From: Whitmania pigra
Lineage: Eukaryota > Annelida > Clitellata > Hirudinida > Haemopidae
Reading direction: 5' to 3'
Length of the DNA stretch: 64,000 bases
NCBI GenBank assembly: GCA_021613335.1
Contig: JAJTWR010000067.1
Coordinates: forward strand, 1,478,501 to 1,542,500
Below, piece by piece: positions 13,160-44,759 of the stretch. A program made the translations under genes and the position numbers. A model generated the notes under the pieces. The model was not told the origin of the DNA. It searched no databases and saw only the letters and a program-made list of their open reading frames with translations. Every line of letters begins with the position of its first letter. The stretch's first letter is position 1.

Positions 13160-15599
13160 TTCTCACAAGATTCAATTTAAACGTCCAAGTTTCTACAGAA
13201 AACTAATGTCGTCGCAGCTATTACGTGTCTCAAAAGACTTGAAACATAGAAACCACCCTAGTGATTTTAAAAGTCTCGAATAAGGTTTTTGTAAGCCGGA
13301 CATAACTTAAAACTAAGTTAAACCAAGTCAAACAAAAATCTTAGAGGCGGTTTGATAATGTTTGTTGAGTTCGAAGACATCGATGCACGGCAAAACAAGT
13401 CAATCAGTAAAAAAACCGGAAACCGACATAAACTGGATAAAAGGAAACGCTCATTACAGAAATTAAAATATTTAACACAAATCTGTAGGTAAAGCCTAAG
13501 AAACATGTAATGTATTTAATTTAAAAATATAAATCTTTGTAACTTCATACGTTACTCTTTCGAGTACGGTCGACAGCCTGTCACTGTAAGAAATGAAATT
13601 CAAGGTTGAATTGGAACGCATGTCACTCAAAAACAATGTTTTTATTTAAATTTGATTTAAATTTTTATTGCTTTAACCGAATTCAATACTACTCATTATA
13701 ATCTTTACAATAGCATTAAGTCCGATGTTACAGAATCCGTAAACAATACGCAATAAAAATTGCGCCTAAATTTGTTAAACGTTAAGGACCAGAAAATAAT
13801 TTGTGACTCTGAATCATTAAGATTATGCGTCTTCAATTTGTCAAATCAATTCAGCACAACCTTGACGTCTTTAAAACAGAACTTGCAAATGTAGCCAGTT
13901 ACTAGCTAACCAATCGAATGGTTTCGATATTACTGAATGAGAAAATGTTCCTGTCACGTGAAAGATTTTTAATTACAAAATTATCAAGTAATTTCGGAAT
14001 ATTTTAGTATCTCAGGAGTTACAATGGATCAAATCTGATCCCAAAATCCCTTCGTTTGTTGAATGACCTCTAAATAATCAATCGAGAATTCTAACAACAC
14101 GAATTTTTTCAATGCACATTTGAAAGTTCTGTTTCATTTTCGGCTAAAAATTTGAGGGCTGATTTAAATTGCTTTTTTTAAGGCTCGAATCGCAGTTTTG
14201 AAGTTAAATTCACTGATAGTAGTCAGATTTCATCATTTGCTACCTATTAAGTATTTCATATATTTTGCGGTTCCCTGACTTTTGCTCAAATGGCGATAGC
14301 TCACACGGCGGAGCCATGGAAGTGATATTTAAAAAATTTGAGTGTACGTAAATATCGTTTGGGCAAGAGTCTATGTAGGCGAGTGTCAGTGTGAGCGATT
14401 GCCCATGTGCGCAATTATCTATGTGAGCAACAGTCTATTTGCCACGTGAGCAGCTATCGCCATTTGAGCCATAGTCTGGTTGCCATACTTTGCATGCGGC
14501 TGCAGTAGCTCCATCGTCACCGGAGTAGTGGTTTTGATCTGAAAAATCCAATTCCCGAACAAATTTAGCGACTTTGCACCCCCATCGTCATTGAGAGTTT
14601 GCGAAGTGCTGGATTTGCTTCTAAGCGAGAGCAGCTATCTCAATTAATAAGCTTAAGAACAAACGTTCATAGAGTTGTACTTAACTAACGAATGTAATTA
14701 GATTCACAACACTGTAAAGGTTATCGTATTTTTCATCTTTGAATCCGATCTTTGAGCAATTCTCAATCATAACTTTTAGCATGCCTATCCAAACTAGAAC
14801 CCTCAACCAGACAGTGCAATCACTCCAGGTTGAATGTGAGGCAATGCCTCAAGACGCCCACACATTGTCACTTCACGTAAACCATGATTTTTTTGGTTCA
14901 TGCGTTCGCACTCGCAAGATATTTTGGGAAGAACCTACCCAACTCATACCAATTTGCGTAATAACTAATCAACTTGTTGCGGGAGTTGGCAACCGATAGA
15001 TACAAACGACGCCAATTACCCAGAATCTAAACCAAGGTCAAACGCCTCAGCAGTCGTCACAACAAGTGGAACATGCGCTTCATAAATATTCAAGTGCTTG
15101 GATCTCTGCAAACCGGGGCCTTTTCGAAGATATCATTATAACATAACAGTTCTTAAATAAACTAAATAAATTTCTATTAAGCTCATATTCAGTCAGTATG
15201 GACGGCACCATCGCTGTTATCCTACTGTCAATTCAATCCATCTCGTTTACTGATCAAACAAATCCGAGTGTCTCCACGTAAAGAAGGCTCCACGGACATG
15301 GATCACTCCAAAATCAATTCGTTATCTCCAGTCGGCCGCCATTTCCCGCGGGACGACGAGAGATAAATAAAACTGACGCTAACAAAATCACAATCCGAAT
15401 TGGCCGCCATTGTAGAATAAAACCCATTAGCAGATGCTCAGACAACGACAATCGTAATTACAGCAACAACGACAACATTCAGTCGTAGCAACGACAAGAG
15501 AAACGCCATCGAGGAAACAACCTTAAAAATTATCGCTCCGATTGAAATCGCAGTTAACTTTTATTCATCGAAACGGAGCAGACGACAGCTATCATCAGA
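13160..15599. other. Upstream region of TSC22D
   Basis: No exon is recognised. The minus-strand start of TSC22D faces away from here, so 5' UTR exons or regulatory DNA may lie in this stretch. It contains the palindromic element at 14284-14469 and is otherwise unremarkable. Confidence 0.4.
14284..14469. mobile_element. MITE-like element with perfect 18-bp inverted ends
   Basis: GCTCAAATGGCGATAGCT at 14284-14301 is repeated as its exact reverse complement at 14452-14469. The similarity continues inward (CAC..GGC). The interior holds diverged direct repeats of a GTGAGCAACAGTCTAT-like unit. The size (186 bp) and long terminal inverted repeats resemble a small non-autonomous DNA element. A foldback regulatory element is the alternative. 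Confidence 0.5.
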
Positions 15600-15921
15600 A
15601 GTAAACAGTCAAGCTCCGACGATATGCGGCGAGTTCGTGGCTTTCCATCTTGTCGGTTCAGACTGCCACAGCAAACATGGCAAAAAAAAAGCTGTAGGCA
15701 CAAATATGTTCTCATGTCACCTTCTTCGTTTTTCTACGCTTGAGCAGAGGGAGATGCGACGATAACGCCATCTCGTCTGCTACCGGACATCATCGTCGTC
15801 GTCGTCGCCGTATCGATCCACTGCAAACTGTAAACGCTCGTATGACAGTCGCAAAAGAAACAACGAAACAACAACGACGACGACGAACTGCCAAAAAGTT
15901 TCGCTCACCTCAAACCATGCC

Positions 15922-15988
15922 AGACATACATACATACATACATACATGCACACATACATACACGCAAACATACATACATACATACATA
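15922..15988. repeat. (CATA)n tetranucleotide repeat
   Basis: Imperfect CATA/ACAC units make up this tract, which is interrupted in the middle by TGCACACATACATACACGCA-type units. Confidence 0.85.
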
Positions 15989-16142
15989 GACGAGAAAACT
16001 CATACAAACCGCACACTGCTTATGCAAATCATACAATTGTGTGTCATCGTCCAGGAATTTGGAGGGCAAGGTAAACATGACTTTCTCGGACGATGACATG
16101 ACGGACCGTGACAGCAATGGAAAGTGACTTGCATAAGTGTTA

Positions 16143-16216
16143 CATGCTAATGCATATTATAAACTAATGCATATATTAGCGCACAATTAGTGCATGATAC
16201 TAATGCATGAGCATGC
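16143..16216. promoter_or_regulatory. Cluster of octamer/POU-like motifs
   Basis: TAATGCAT occurs three times (around 16149, 16166 and 16201), with an extra ATGCTAAT and TAGTGCATG, all within about 75 bases. These resemble POU-homeodomain half-sites (ATGCAAAT/TAAT). The block lies about 3 kb upstream of the TSC22D start. Its regulatory role is inference only. Confidence 0.3.
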
Positions 16217-16900
16217 CAGAAAGAAGCCTTCTAAGAAACGACAGACCGACCCGTGGTCATGAGTTCATATTGCTTATTCTCCGGTTTATGCCTGCGATGG
16301 TGGATGTAAGGTTGCATAAAAAATAATTTAGGTGTCCACAACTCACAAGGTAATTTCATCATCCAAGCTTCCAGAACAAACAGAATCTACAATAGGAGGC
16401 AGTCTGACAGAAAACACTCCACGGACGATTACATGGAAATCGGCTACCGTCACTCGTCGTCAGTGCAGCCGACGGCGACATAGGCGAAGAAGTTCAGCGG
16501 AGCTGAAACAATTGATGCAATCGAATGGCACTAGAGTTTCCAGCAAAAGTTGTTTACAGGGCAGGTGCCTGTTACGTGCTGCTATTGGAGACGGAGAGGG
16601 TGATTTCCAATCGCATGCTGTTCTAAGCGTCCGCTAGGAAAGCGAGTGTGTGAATTCCTGAAGGTTGGCAAGCAGCGATGAAGTGAATTTTCGATACAAA
16701 ACAAAAAGAATACAAAATATTGTGACAATACAAAAACGTCACAAATGAAAACAAAAGAAAAACTCTCTCGCCTCGATTTAAAATTCTCTCCGGCGGCGTC
16801 CGTGAGCTCCACCTATCACGTACGCACGCTTTTTACACGTACAAGCATACTCGCAAAGGACAATGAACTGAAAACATACCGTGCAAAGAACAACAACAAC

Positions 16901-17882
16901 AAAATGGATCACTTTCAAACGGCTTTTATTTCCTCTTGAGCTTAGCACGACAATGGCATGCCGATGAAATTAAAAAAAATGTTTTTTCTAAAAAAAATCA
17001 CAATGAAACGTCGATTGCATGATGAAAAAAGGCCCAGGTAGAACAGGTAGGACAGGTAGGGAAACAAGAACACATGCCTGCTACGACTGCTACTGCTGCT
17101 GTTGCTCTCTCCCAGACGACTGGAAAAGTGATCAACTGAACCTCATCTGGGTCATAGACGATTTAAGCTTTCCATCGCCAAGAGCAGGAACGAGTAACGA
17201 GGACAAATACAAAGACAAGAACAAGTAGAAAAGCAAGACCGATGAGTCTTGATTGAGAGCGAGAGCAAGGGCAAGATCAATAACACAAGAGCACAAGCAG
17301 AGGAATCATGACAAAGCTGTACACGACACTTCCAGACAAGTCAAACCAGATGACGTCGACAGAAACGGAAGATCCGCCCTCTCAATCTGCCGCCTCCAGG
17401 AAGTCGCTCGAAGAATAAAATAGAAAATAAAAAAATTAAACAAAGAGTAAAAATAAAGATGGACCCCAACACGTAGTGTTTGCATAGTCCAACGGTGATG
17501 CATCCGAGTGATGGATTGGCGTGAAACGAGACGAAAACAATGATTGAAGGAGAATTCCTAGCAAACAGACGCAAACACAAACTTCGTCTTAAACCGGACA
17601 CTCCACTTCGCCATCCATCCATCCGTCCATCCGTGCTTTCCCCTTTAAACTCGACCATCCATCCACTAATCCTTCCCAATATAAAGTCTTCATCCATCCG
17701 TTTATCCAACCATCCATCCATCTTTTCCAGATGGAAATCACATGAGCTGGTGATAGTAGTAGTAAGCAGGTCTGAAGTAACAACACGAGAATGAAAGGAA
17801 GAATACACGAAAGAAAAAGATAAACAATAAACAAAAATTACGCAACACCACGAAGCAGCCACAGGACCGACAAACTTTGTGT
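16901..17882. other. Spacer with GGAT/CATC-type repeats
   Basis: No gene is recognised. CATC tetranucleotide units occur at about 17612-17725. The open frames there are translations of those repeats. Confidence 0.4.

Positions 17883-17970
<88 letters not shown>
17883..17970. repeat. (AAC)29 microsatellite
   Basis: An uninterrupted run of about 29 AAC units. Confidence 0.97.
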
Positions 17971-19556
17971 TAGTAATACAACTCTCCATAACCAATATCA
18001 ATAACAATGACGACAACAGCAACAGCATCATCATCAGAATCATTAGCATTATTATTATCACCAGTTCCAATTGACAGAGATATATTTAATAGTCACGGTT
18101 CAATCAATCAATCAATCAATCAATCAAGAAAGCAAAGCAGAAAAGAAAGGTCAGAAAGTAAGCAATGAATGAATGAGGACGGGATCTCCACAAAGCCACG
18201 CGTCAGTTTTGTAGGATGAAAGGATCTTCCCTATGGCTCACCACTCAGCACTGTTTACCCTCCCTGTTGACTTTCATTGATGAGACCCATGCCTGGAAAT
18301 GAGTGATCAATTTGATATCACAAAAAAGGCCCATCGGAAATCAGCTCTCGAGCAAACATAGTCAGGAGTCAGAGCCCCCCAAAGTTGCCATGGTAACACC
18401 CTCCCCCCCCCGTCTCGGATGTCCAAATGAGGTACTGGGGATCACGAAAGTTTTGTGTTTTGGATTTTTTTTGGAGGGGAGTGGCATAGGGCATGATAAT
18501 GTTTGCATCATCTTGAGAAAATGATTTGGAGAGAAGAACATAGGAAAAGACAAAAAATCTTACAATTGATTCCTTGACTCCGGGTAAGCAAAAACCACAG
18601 GGGATGGATTAATCACTGTCGAGTTGTTTTATCTGTCCATCCATCCGTCAATCAATCCACCCATCACTTCATGCATCTGATAAATCTTGCAATTCCAGGT
18701 GAGGGACACGTGAACATTGGAACATCCTAGGAAAGAAATGAAAAAAAAAGATGAAAATTTAACAGGTTCAAGTACAACCACTGAAAATATTCTATTATGC
18801 AAGTCACCACCAAGAAGTTATTTGTTATTGTTATCAGCAGCATCGATCACGCTCATCATTTGTCATTATCATCATCGTCAGCATCATCATCATCATCATC
18901 ATCATCACCATCTTCGCTAACGAACGATGAAGCATCGAAGGATAGGGGCACGAAATCGAGGGCAGTCGTTGCACGAAGAATGCAACTACAATAACAATGA
19001 CAACGACAAAAACACAAGCAGCAAGAACAACAACAGCAACAACAACAGCAACAACAGCAGCAGCAACAACAACAACAACAGCAACGACATAACATCGATC
19101 ATTTAAGCGGGTAGCGTTTAGTTAGTCGACTAAACCGCGCACAAGAGGATAAGAGTTGGCGTCATCAATAGCATCGTTAGTTAAATCATTAAAAGTTGGA
19201 TAGCGGCAACGACAACGATAACATCAACAACAACATTTAACATTGTTAAAATAACAATAACATCATTAATAATAACGTTTAACGATTAATTTAGAAACAA
19301 ACATTGTGGTTAGGTTGGGCTGTTGCTGTTGTTGTTGTTGTTGTAGCTGTTGTTCGAGGCGTAGCTTGACTTGAGACATACAGCCGAGCTAACTCGTCGC
19401 CAGGGACAGCCATCCAGTCTCCCCAAGGGATATTATTTATAAAGACGACACTCAACGACAGCGCGATAAAAGGATGCGAAAACATGAGGTGCAGTCGGAT
19501 GAGATGAAAACAGACAGACAGACAGACGTACAAAGAGACAGGCGGGTAGGCAGACA
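17971..19556. other. Satellite-rich spacer downstream of the nuclear receptor
   Basis: No exon is recognised. It holds an (AATC)n tract (18101-18126), (ATC)n (about 18862-18908), mixed CAA/CAG units (19009-19083) and (GTT)n near 19322-19345. Some of it may be 3' UTR of the nuclear receptor gene. Confidence 0.4.
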
Positions 19557-19567
19557 AGTAGAGAGAA

Positions 19568-19638
<71 letters not shown>

Positions 19639-19749
19639 GACAAAAAGCCATCAATGAAGAAAATTAAGATCTATCCAGGCATAGGACAAGTAGTACAAAG
19701 AGAGACAATAGTAGGTAGGTAGAGGAACACCAACGGACAGACAGGCAGG

Positions 19750-19785
<36 letters not shown>

Positions 19786-19830
19786 TAAACAGAAGAAAGG
19801 AAAGAAAGTAAGTAAAAAAGAATGAAGGAA

Positions 19831-19898
<68 letters not shown>
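19557..19898. repeat. (GA)n tracts with an (ATC)n tract between
   Basis: (GA)n runs at 19557-19637 and 19826-19898, each with an interruption, flank (ATC)12 at about 19750-19786. The second GA run touches the stop codon of the nuclear receptor, so the mRNA 3' UTR should begin with a (CU)n tract. Confidence 0.92.
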
Positions 19899-36937
<17,039 letters not shown>

Positions 36938-37454
36938 CTGGCAGGAAGAGGACTATGATGATGATGATGATGTTGGTGGTGTTGATAATGATGAAGACCA
37001 AAAGTTGTTGAGACGACCGACGCACAGGGGCGTGACCCTATGGCCTGGAATTCTGAGCAAGTTTTTAGGGAACGAAAGATGCCCGATGTAATCCGAAATT
37101 ATGTAATACGTTTAACCAAAATTGATATGTGGTTCACTGCAGAGAAGCTATATCCGTTTTTTTTTTAAAAGATGATTTTACGTTTCAGTCTTTTGGATTA
37201 TTACGTTGTGTTTTTTTGGTGCCTAACACATGGTTCCAGGCTGTTATGCCAGCTTGTTTCGTCAAATAAATTCGGTATCCGTTTAGTTAAGAGACACTCA
37301 CAACTCTCGCCTACCAATAGCAGCTTGAGAAGGATTCTTGATTCTATTTATAGAGAGTTTACGAAAAACAGTATGTTCCAAACAGAAATTATCTTTCTTT
37401 GTTTATATCTGTCGATTCGGGTGAGGAAGATAATAAAGGGTTCTATGATGATGG

Positions 37455-37489
<35 letters not shown>

Positions 37490-38415
37490 AAGTTATGACG
37501 AGAAGTAACTTGGTTCTGCCGAGGAAAGGTCGATTCTGTCCTCGGACGGTCACGTCTCACCTGGAAGAAAAGGATTAAAATTAAACAGCACGATGGTGAT
37601 GACGATGGTGATGATGATGATGATAATTAAGATTGATAATGATAAATATAACAACGGGGACGACGAAACATCAGCGACCACAAAGAAAAACATATTCACT
37701 AATCAAATCGAGGTCTTTTAAGAGTGAACACCGATCGGGAAACAAATGTAAAATCTAATGCAATTACAAATGAATATAAATCATACAAATACAAAAACAA
37801 AGAAATACACATGATACAAATATAAAAGCAAGCATCACGGACAGACAAGCAGATAGGAGCAGCGACATTCGGCGATACTTAAACATACAAAGGACAACAC
37901 GGAGGAAGAGGATAAGTCAGCTGGAATCGATACCAGCGGTACAGATGGAGTGAAAATCTCGCGGAGGAATGAACGATGGCAAGCAGGTTATAATTAACAT
38001 AAATGGTAGCGACGGCGGTGCTTGGTGCATGGAATGGCTTTGAATGGTGGAGGTTTGCCATTGTTAGGCTTCATTACATTCCTTTTAAGCTATTTTTCAA
38101 TCTATTAATTTCTATCTGGTTCATCATCATCATCACCAACCTCACTGTAGTCATCGCCATCATCATCGCGGTAACTAATAATCACTCCAAAAGTCAAGCC
38201 ACGAGATCCAAGAGGAATGAATGAATGAATGATTGAAATCGAAGGAATGAAGAATCTGTTACGTTGATAAATTCTCGAGTGGGTTTGAAAGCTTCATTTA
38301 AGATGGTGACGGTGATGATGATGATGAAGATGATATAAAGGATAATAGGAAAGAAATGGTAATCATCAGGCGGTTCTGACTACTTTAAAGTCCAACGATT
38401 TAAATGAAGGGTTGG

Positions 38416-38572
38416 TGGATGGATGGATGAATGAATGAATGAATGAATGAATGATGAATGAATGAATGAATGAATGAATGAATGAACGAATGAATGATTG
38501 AATGAATGAATGAATGAATTAATGAATGAATGAATTAATGAATGAATGAATAAATGAATGATTGAATGAATG
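38416..38572. repeat. (GAAT)n tetranucleotide array
   Basis: About 38 GAAT units with occasional GATT/TAAT variants, starting from a short GGAT run. Confidence 0.95.
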
Positions 38573-38678
38573 ATCTAACAAATGGATGGATGGAAATCGG
38601 AGGTCATGAAAAGGTCAAACTGCTTGAGGAAATGCCTTCAATCCAATCGCGAGATAGGAAGGGTGAGGATCATCTCTA

Positions 38679-38679
<1 letters not shown>

Positions 38680-38741
<62 letters not shown>
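38680..38741. repeat. (GAT)20 microsatellite
   Basis: About 20 pure GAT units. Confidence 0.96.
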
Positions 38742-39327
38742 TCGATGTCGAAAATGAAGATGCTGCCGTTAAATTTACTCGAGTTGTAAACAAAAGAATA
38801 CGGAGAGACGATATTCTCACCGGTCTCCTTGTCTTTCATATTTTACGAAAACAATGATATCGTTGCAACTACTTAAATGCGTTGTTAATGCATATTTAAT
38901 AACACTTAAAACAATGTAAAAATACATTTCTAAGAAATTTTAAAAGAATTTCAGCGATAATTTTAACATTCATATTAGCAATTGTACAAAATCGTAACAG
39001 GGTTATCAGCAATTTTGAAAGTAGCGTCCCAAATATATTTAATCTAACCCTTACAATGTAAGGCCATTATCATCATCGTCGCCGTCATCAGCATTATCAT
39101 CATTCCCACCACTAAAATGTTGATGTTAGGCATGACGACGACGACCACGATGATGATGATGATGACAAACCGCTGGAAATGGAGATAAGGGCGTTTAAAA
39201 GCCCAAATAAACAATTCTTCTATTCTAGCATTCTGTTTACACTGCCTGGAAAAACATCGCAAGACCATCATCACTATAACCACATAACCTCATCATCATC
39301 ATAACCATCGTAAGACTCATCACAATG

Positions 39328-39466
<139 letters not shown>

Positions 39467-39689
39467 CTACTACTACCAGTCAATATTATAATACTTTATA
39501 TTATTTTTCATAATTAGTATTACATTATTTTTCAACACCATTATCATATCGCGATCCGATATTGTAAATATAGAAGACTTATTGAAACAAGCGACGAGTG
39601 CCGTCTTTTGAACAACAACAACAACAACAACAAATCCAGCTTTCAACAATCGATTACGCTGGTACGATTATAATATTCGTTCGTTCGTC

Positions 39690-39763
39690 CATTCATTCAT
39701 TCATTCATTCATTCATTCATTCATTCATTCATTCATTCATTCATTCATTCACTCATTCATTCA
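39690..39763. repeat. (CATT)n array
   Basis: About 18 CATT units with one CACT variant. A short (CAA)n tract precedes it at 39611-39632. Confidence 0.95.
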
Positions 39764-40583
39764 TGCTCACAAAAACATATAATAACAAGTAATAGAAAAC
39801 ACTTTGTAACTTGTACATTAATATATGGAGTAGGACATGCATTTATTAATTAACCCATATTTACGAGAAGATCGAGTTTACATGCATATTCATTAGCATG
39901 TCGGAGCTAGGAAGCATAAAGCAACACTGACATATTGACAAGGCAAACGTCGGAATGTTAATGCTTTTCACCCAAACACATTCTTCGGCATAATTGACTT
40001 TAAAAGGCAAAAAAAAGAAGATACTGACAGAAGGTAATTAGATTATAATAACTTGCTCCCTTCCTAGTTCAGGAGGGAGGAGCTCGAGTCGCTCTGTAGA
40101 TAATTTATGCAGATGAATAAATCATGCTAATGTATAATGATTATTATAAATCATGTAAAGTTAGCGATTTTCGTTCTAATAACAATAAACAATAAGCAAC
40201 GAATAATAATAATAATAACATATACAACAATAATATTGCTAATACGAGATATAAATAAATTGCAAAATGTATAATCTCTAGCAGTATTATCATATTATTC
40301 GTTTTAACTCGTAAACGGTAATTTATGATAATAATAATAATAATAATAATAACTAAAGTCAGATAATCTATTATTTACAGGAGATATTATTATTGCATTA
40401 TTATTATAATTTCACAATTTATTAATGTAACAACTTAATATACAGTAACAATATACATAATTTCCGAGATACTATTAATATAATAATTTAATAACAGAGA
40501 GGAGCATATGGAGTTATTGCTACTTTACGACTCTGAGAATGTTCTTCCACGAGCCAATGTAACCAGTATAACTGATGGAAAGA

Positions 40584-40640
40584 AGGATGCATGGATGGAT
40601 GTATGGACGGACGGACGGATGGATGGATAGATAGATGGAT
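40584..40640. repeat. (GGAT)/(GGAC) tetranucleotide repeat
   Basis: Imperfect units with GGAC and GATA variants. Confidence 0.85.
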
Positions 40641-42164
40641 TGTTGGAGAGGAAAAGACGGATGGGTGGATGAATGGAGGAAGACGTATGTCATTAAATGA
40701 ATGAACGAATGTCTGAAAAGGTGGATGATTAAATAAACGACATCATACAAACACGATGACGTCATCAGAGTGTACAGTTGGCTCGAACAAGTCCAAAGCG
40801 AGAGCACCACTTAATTTAAGGTTGATTGATTGAAGCGTGACTGTTATTCTATAATAAATGAATATCAATTATTAACAGCAGCAATCATAAAGCAGACTCT
40901 CTTTTATCACAAAACAGGATGTATTTTATCATGTTATAATTAATAATCATAATGCTATTATTATTATATTAATATTATTATTATTATTAGAGTTATTGTT
41001 TATTTGTGATAATTGATTAGCAGAACCAACCACAAGACACCTCGAATTGCGAATCATTATTTCTCAGGAAAGATTCTAATTGGAAAATTGATGACTGCTT
41101 CCATGGAGACCAAATTCCAAGGCCTCCTTCCACTCCATCATCATCCTCATCATCATCAACAACAACAACAACAACATTAGGATTATCGTGATGATAATCA
41201 TCATTATCAGCACCATCATCTTCGTCATCGTAATCATAATCATCATCACATCGTCATCGTAATCATAATCATCATCACATCGTCATCGTAACCATCATCA
41301 TCATTCTCATCATCAGCAACGTCGTCATTCTTTAATCAAAGCGGCTGTCCCGCAGGATGCTCGCGTAACGAAGCGATGAAAAATGCAACCGCTATAGCAT
41401 CATGACGTCATCGTGTCGTGATGTCACCATGGTGGTGATGACGATGTTGCTGCTGCTGATAATGATGGAAGCTGCCACCACAAACAGGTCATCATCATCG
41501 TCATCATTGTCGTCGTCAACATCGTCATCACCATAACCACCATTATCATTGACGTTGTCATAGTCGTCATCACAACTATCATCATCATACTTCCGGATTA
41601 TTAATGTTCATCAGTGCTCCGAGATAAGAAACCGTCAGAGCATCGTCATCATGACCCGATGTTGTTGTTGAGCCGTGATAAGCGAGGAGTTCAGTCGAGT
41701 GAACCCGCAATTTTATAATTTTATTATTTATAATAGTTATAATAATAATAATAATAACATTTAATAGTATTGATAATAATAATAATAAATAATTACTGTT
41801 ATTTGTTATCACTTTCGAATGTAAAAATAACACAATTCTGGCTGATTATGAAGCAAGATTTTCATAATTGTCGAACTTAGGACTTTGTCATCATCAGCAG
41901 CACCAGGATCACAATCATCATTACCAACATCACCAAAGTCAATAATCTTCATCGTTACCACCATAACTACCACCACCACCATTCAACCACTCATTGCTGA
42001 GAGAGTTATGGCTCCAGAGACACGTAGCAAATAGAAGTGACCTTCATTAACACCTGCTTATTGACGACCACGTGGAGTTGTTGTTGCTGATGTTGTCGTT
42101 GTTGTTGTTATTGAACCGACCAAGGAGAGGAAACGACGGAGAATGACATCAATGGAGGAAGGAT

Positions 42165-42271
42165 GTTTGATGGATGGATGGATGGATGGATGGGGGATAG
42201 GTGGATGGTCGAGTGAACACTCAATTGGACGAACGACGACAGATGGACAACGAGTATGACTGCGTTTACAG

Positions 42272-42331
<60 letters not shown>

Positions 42332-42348
42332 GCAGCAGCAACAACAAC

Positions 42349-42404
<56 letters not shown>

Positions 42405-42405
42405 C
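42165..42405. repeat. (GGAT)n and long (AAC)n tracts
   Basis: GGAT units at 42165-42193. An AAC tract at 42272-42405 is interrupted by a few AGC and one ACG unit. Gln- and Asn-repeat frames across it are artefacts. Confidence 0.95.
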
Positions 42406-44284
42406 TTACCACTTAAGGACGACGAGGACAAGAGCAACGACGACGACGATGATGGAGAGCCTATTAGCAAACCTAATGGTGCAACAATGAATCCACATTT
42501 TGTCTGCATTAATCTCATCGCCGCAATCGATCGAACCATCTTCTCCCCTCCAGTTCTTTCATCATTTCATTCATTCATCCATTTATCCATCCATCCGTCC
42601 GTTCATTCATCCGTTCATTCATCCCTCTACCACCTTTCTCCTTCATCAGCTCCATCAGCACTCTTGAGTAGAACCATAGATTGTCAACAAGACATCACCA
42701 CAGTCATCACCAGGCAGAGACCACTGCTTGCTCCCCATGCTCACCTGGAGCGAACGGCGATCAATTCATCGATTGCCCACCCCAGCGCCTTCATTAATTA
42801 AATCTATCCTCACCCCCGTATAACAAACAACAATGGCGTAATAATACCAACGTGATCAAACTATCATCATTATCACAATCATAATTGCACCTAACGAGAG
42901 GGTCGTTGTGAACTCTTAAACCGACGTTGACATTAATAACTAATCTAACAAAACAAGAAAATAACTGCGGAGTATGAACGTCCACGTATTATAATTGGCC
43001 AGCATCAAATGGAGTCTATTGGATAATGTCCAAATTGGAATGAACCGAAAAACTCCACCCTATGGCATTTAAGATATAATGATAATAATAACAAACTGAA
43101 TTATTTAAGAAAATTATCAATAAAAAAAGTTAATTAACTATGCTCCCCAATCATATGAAAGAGGTACAATGTAATTACTACTACATTAGTTGTTACATAT
43201 GAATTATTAAATTATTAATTATTATTATTATAATAGATATTAGATATGAATTTTATTATATCATCCAATGCAAATTAAATATTCACATAACATCAGTTAT
43301 TGTATTAACCGAGAAATAGGTACATCATAGCATTCATCCAATTAAACCCAATATAACTTACCAGCAATTTCATAGATAGCATTATTTCTGCTTACCATTT
43401 TAATTTCACAATGTCATCGCAAGGTTGATCTAGTTGAGAATTTTATTTAACGTCACTTTCGTTGTCCTGTTATTACGAACAGAGGCGTGACAGAAGACTT
43501 GATAATTATAATAGCCTCGTATTTATCGATCCATGCATCCGACGAATTGATGAATTGAACGTCGCATTCGATCAACGACAGGTGGAGAGGTTCGAAAACG
43601 TGAAACAAAAATCCGCCGACGATCAACACGTGTGCGCGAACAATGCGTGCACAGACAAGAAACAGATGACGCTGAAATATTTGTCGAGAGCCTTTTGCCC
43701 ACTCTTTCGAGCACATCGTTTCCAGGGTGTGTACCATCATCATCATCATCATCATCTTGAGGACAATGGAATGGATGAAAGTACAAGGAAAATTATTTAC
43801 AGGCACTTGAAATCATTCCACTCCTGGAGATACAAGTCACGCTAGGATGGTCACGGTCTAATGGATCAGCATCGATTTCAAACCATTCGATTGGCCGGTA
43901 AGTGATTGTCAGGCCTTCCAAGAACCAACTTTGGCACCGAACTTTGTAACCACTTCGACCAAAATTAAAGTCAAACTCAACTCCATGATCCTAAAGCAAA
44001 AGCTCTTTTACAGCCAGTCTATCCCTTAAATCAGTCCACCCCAATACAGTTACGTCCAGACTCCCCTTCACAGCCTTAGGGTGGCCAGAGGCAGCAGAAC
44101 AAAATAAGAAACAAGTTCCTCATTAAGATCTCAACCATAACAATGCACTAATTATTCATAAATGATAACCATAAACACGATTAATTATTCATAACTGTTA
44201 ACAATAATCATGATTAACAACAATAGTATCGGATTGCAATATTAACAACGTATATAGTATATAGGCTTGAGTATGATGGATAAT

Positions 44285-44405
44285 CGAATAGATGGATGGA
44301 TGGATGGATGGATAAACGAATAGATAGATGGATGGATGGATGGATGGATGGATAAACGAATAGATGGATAAAAGAATAGATGAATGGATGGATAAAAGGA
44401 TAGAT
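44285..44405. repeat. (GGAT)n with GATA/GAAT variants
   Basis: Two blocks of GGAT units separated by GATAAACGAATAGAT-type units, giving an approximately 48-60-bp higher-order pattern. Confidence 0.9.
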
Positions 44406-44657
44406 GAATGAATGAAATGAATGGGTGGTTGGAAGAATGACAGAAACCTTTGAATGGATGAAAGTTCTCGAATGTGCATGTTTATTGAATGTTTTTTCCA
44501 TTTTCTAATGCTCTCCTTGGGGAGAATAGGAGAGATTAAAATCAGCAGATATAAACCAAGTTATGGGACCCTTCCTGGAATTCGCATCGTCATCATCATA
44601 TCCGCAATCTTGTTGATCAATAATATTAGCATTTCTGGCTGATTTTAATATCATACC

Positions 44658-44759
<102 letters not shown>

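Larger units (their letters stand above)
15600..16900. other. CpG-richer region upstream of TSC22D
   Basis: CG dinucleotides are frequent here (about 15600-15900 and 16440-16640). A minus-strand donor-like GAG|GTGAGC at about 15907-15912 could end a 5' UTR exon of TSC22D. Open frames on both strands are low-complexity (Arg-rich or Tyr/Val repeats) and look like shadows of the repeats rather than proteins. Confidence 0.3.

Noticed and set aside
37510..37559. Coding 5' exon of the nuclear receptor after a strong acceptor
   Set aside because: In the phase needed by exon A every tested donor leaves an in-frame stop. It may be 5' UTR, but not coding with the donors seen.
42108..42801. Long poly-Leu, poly-Asn and poly-Gln frames
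   Set aside because: They are translations of the (AAC)n satellite on both strands, with no conserved flanks.
43462..43845. 127-codon plus-strand frame
   Set aside because: Both strands are open, the composition is unremarkable, it includes a His run from a GAT/ATC tract, and no motif or homology is seen.
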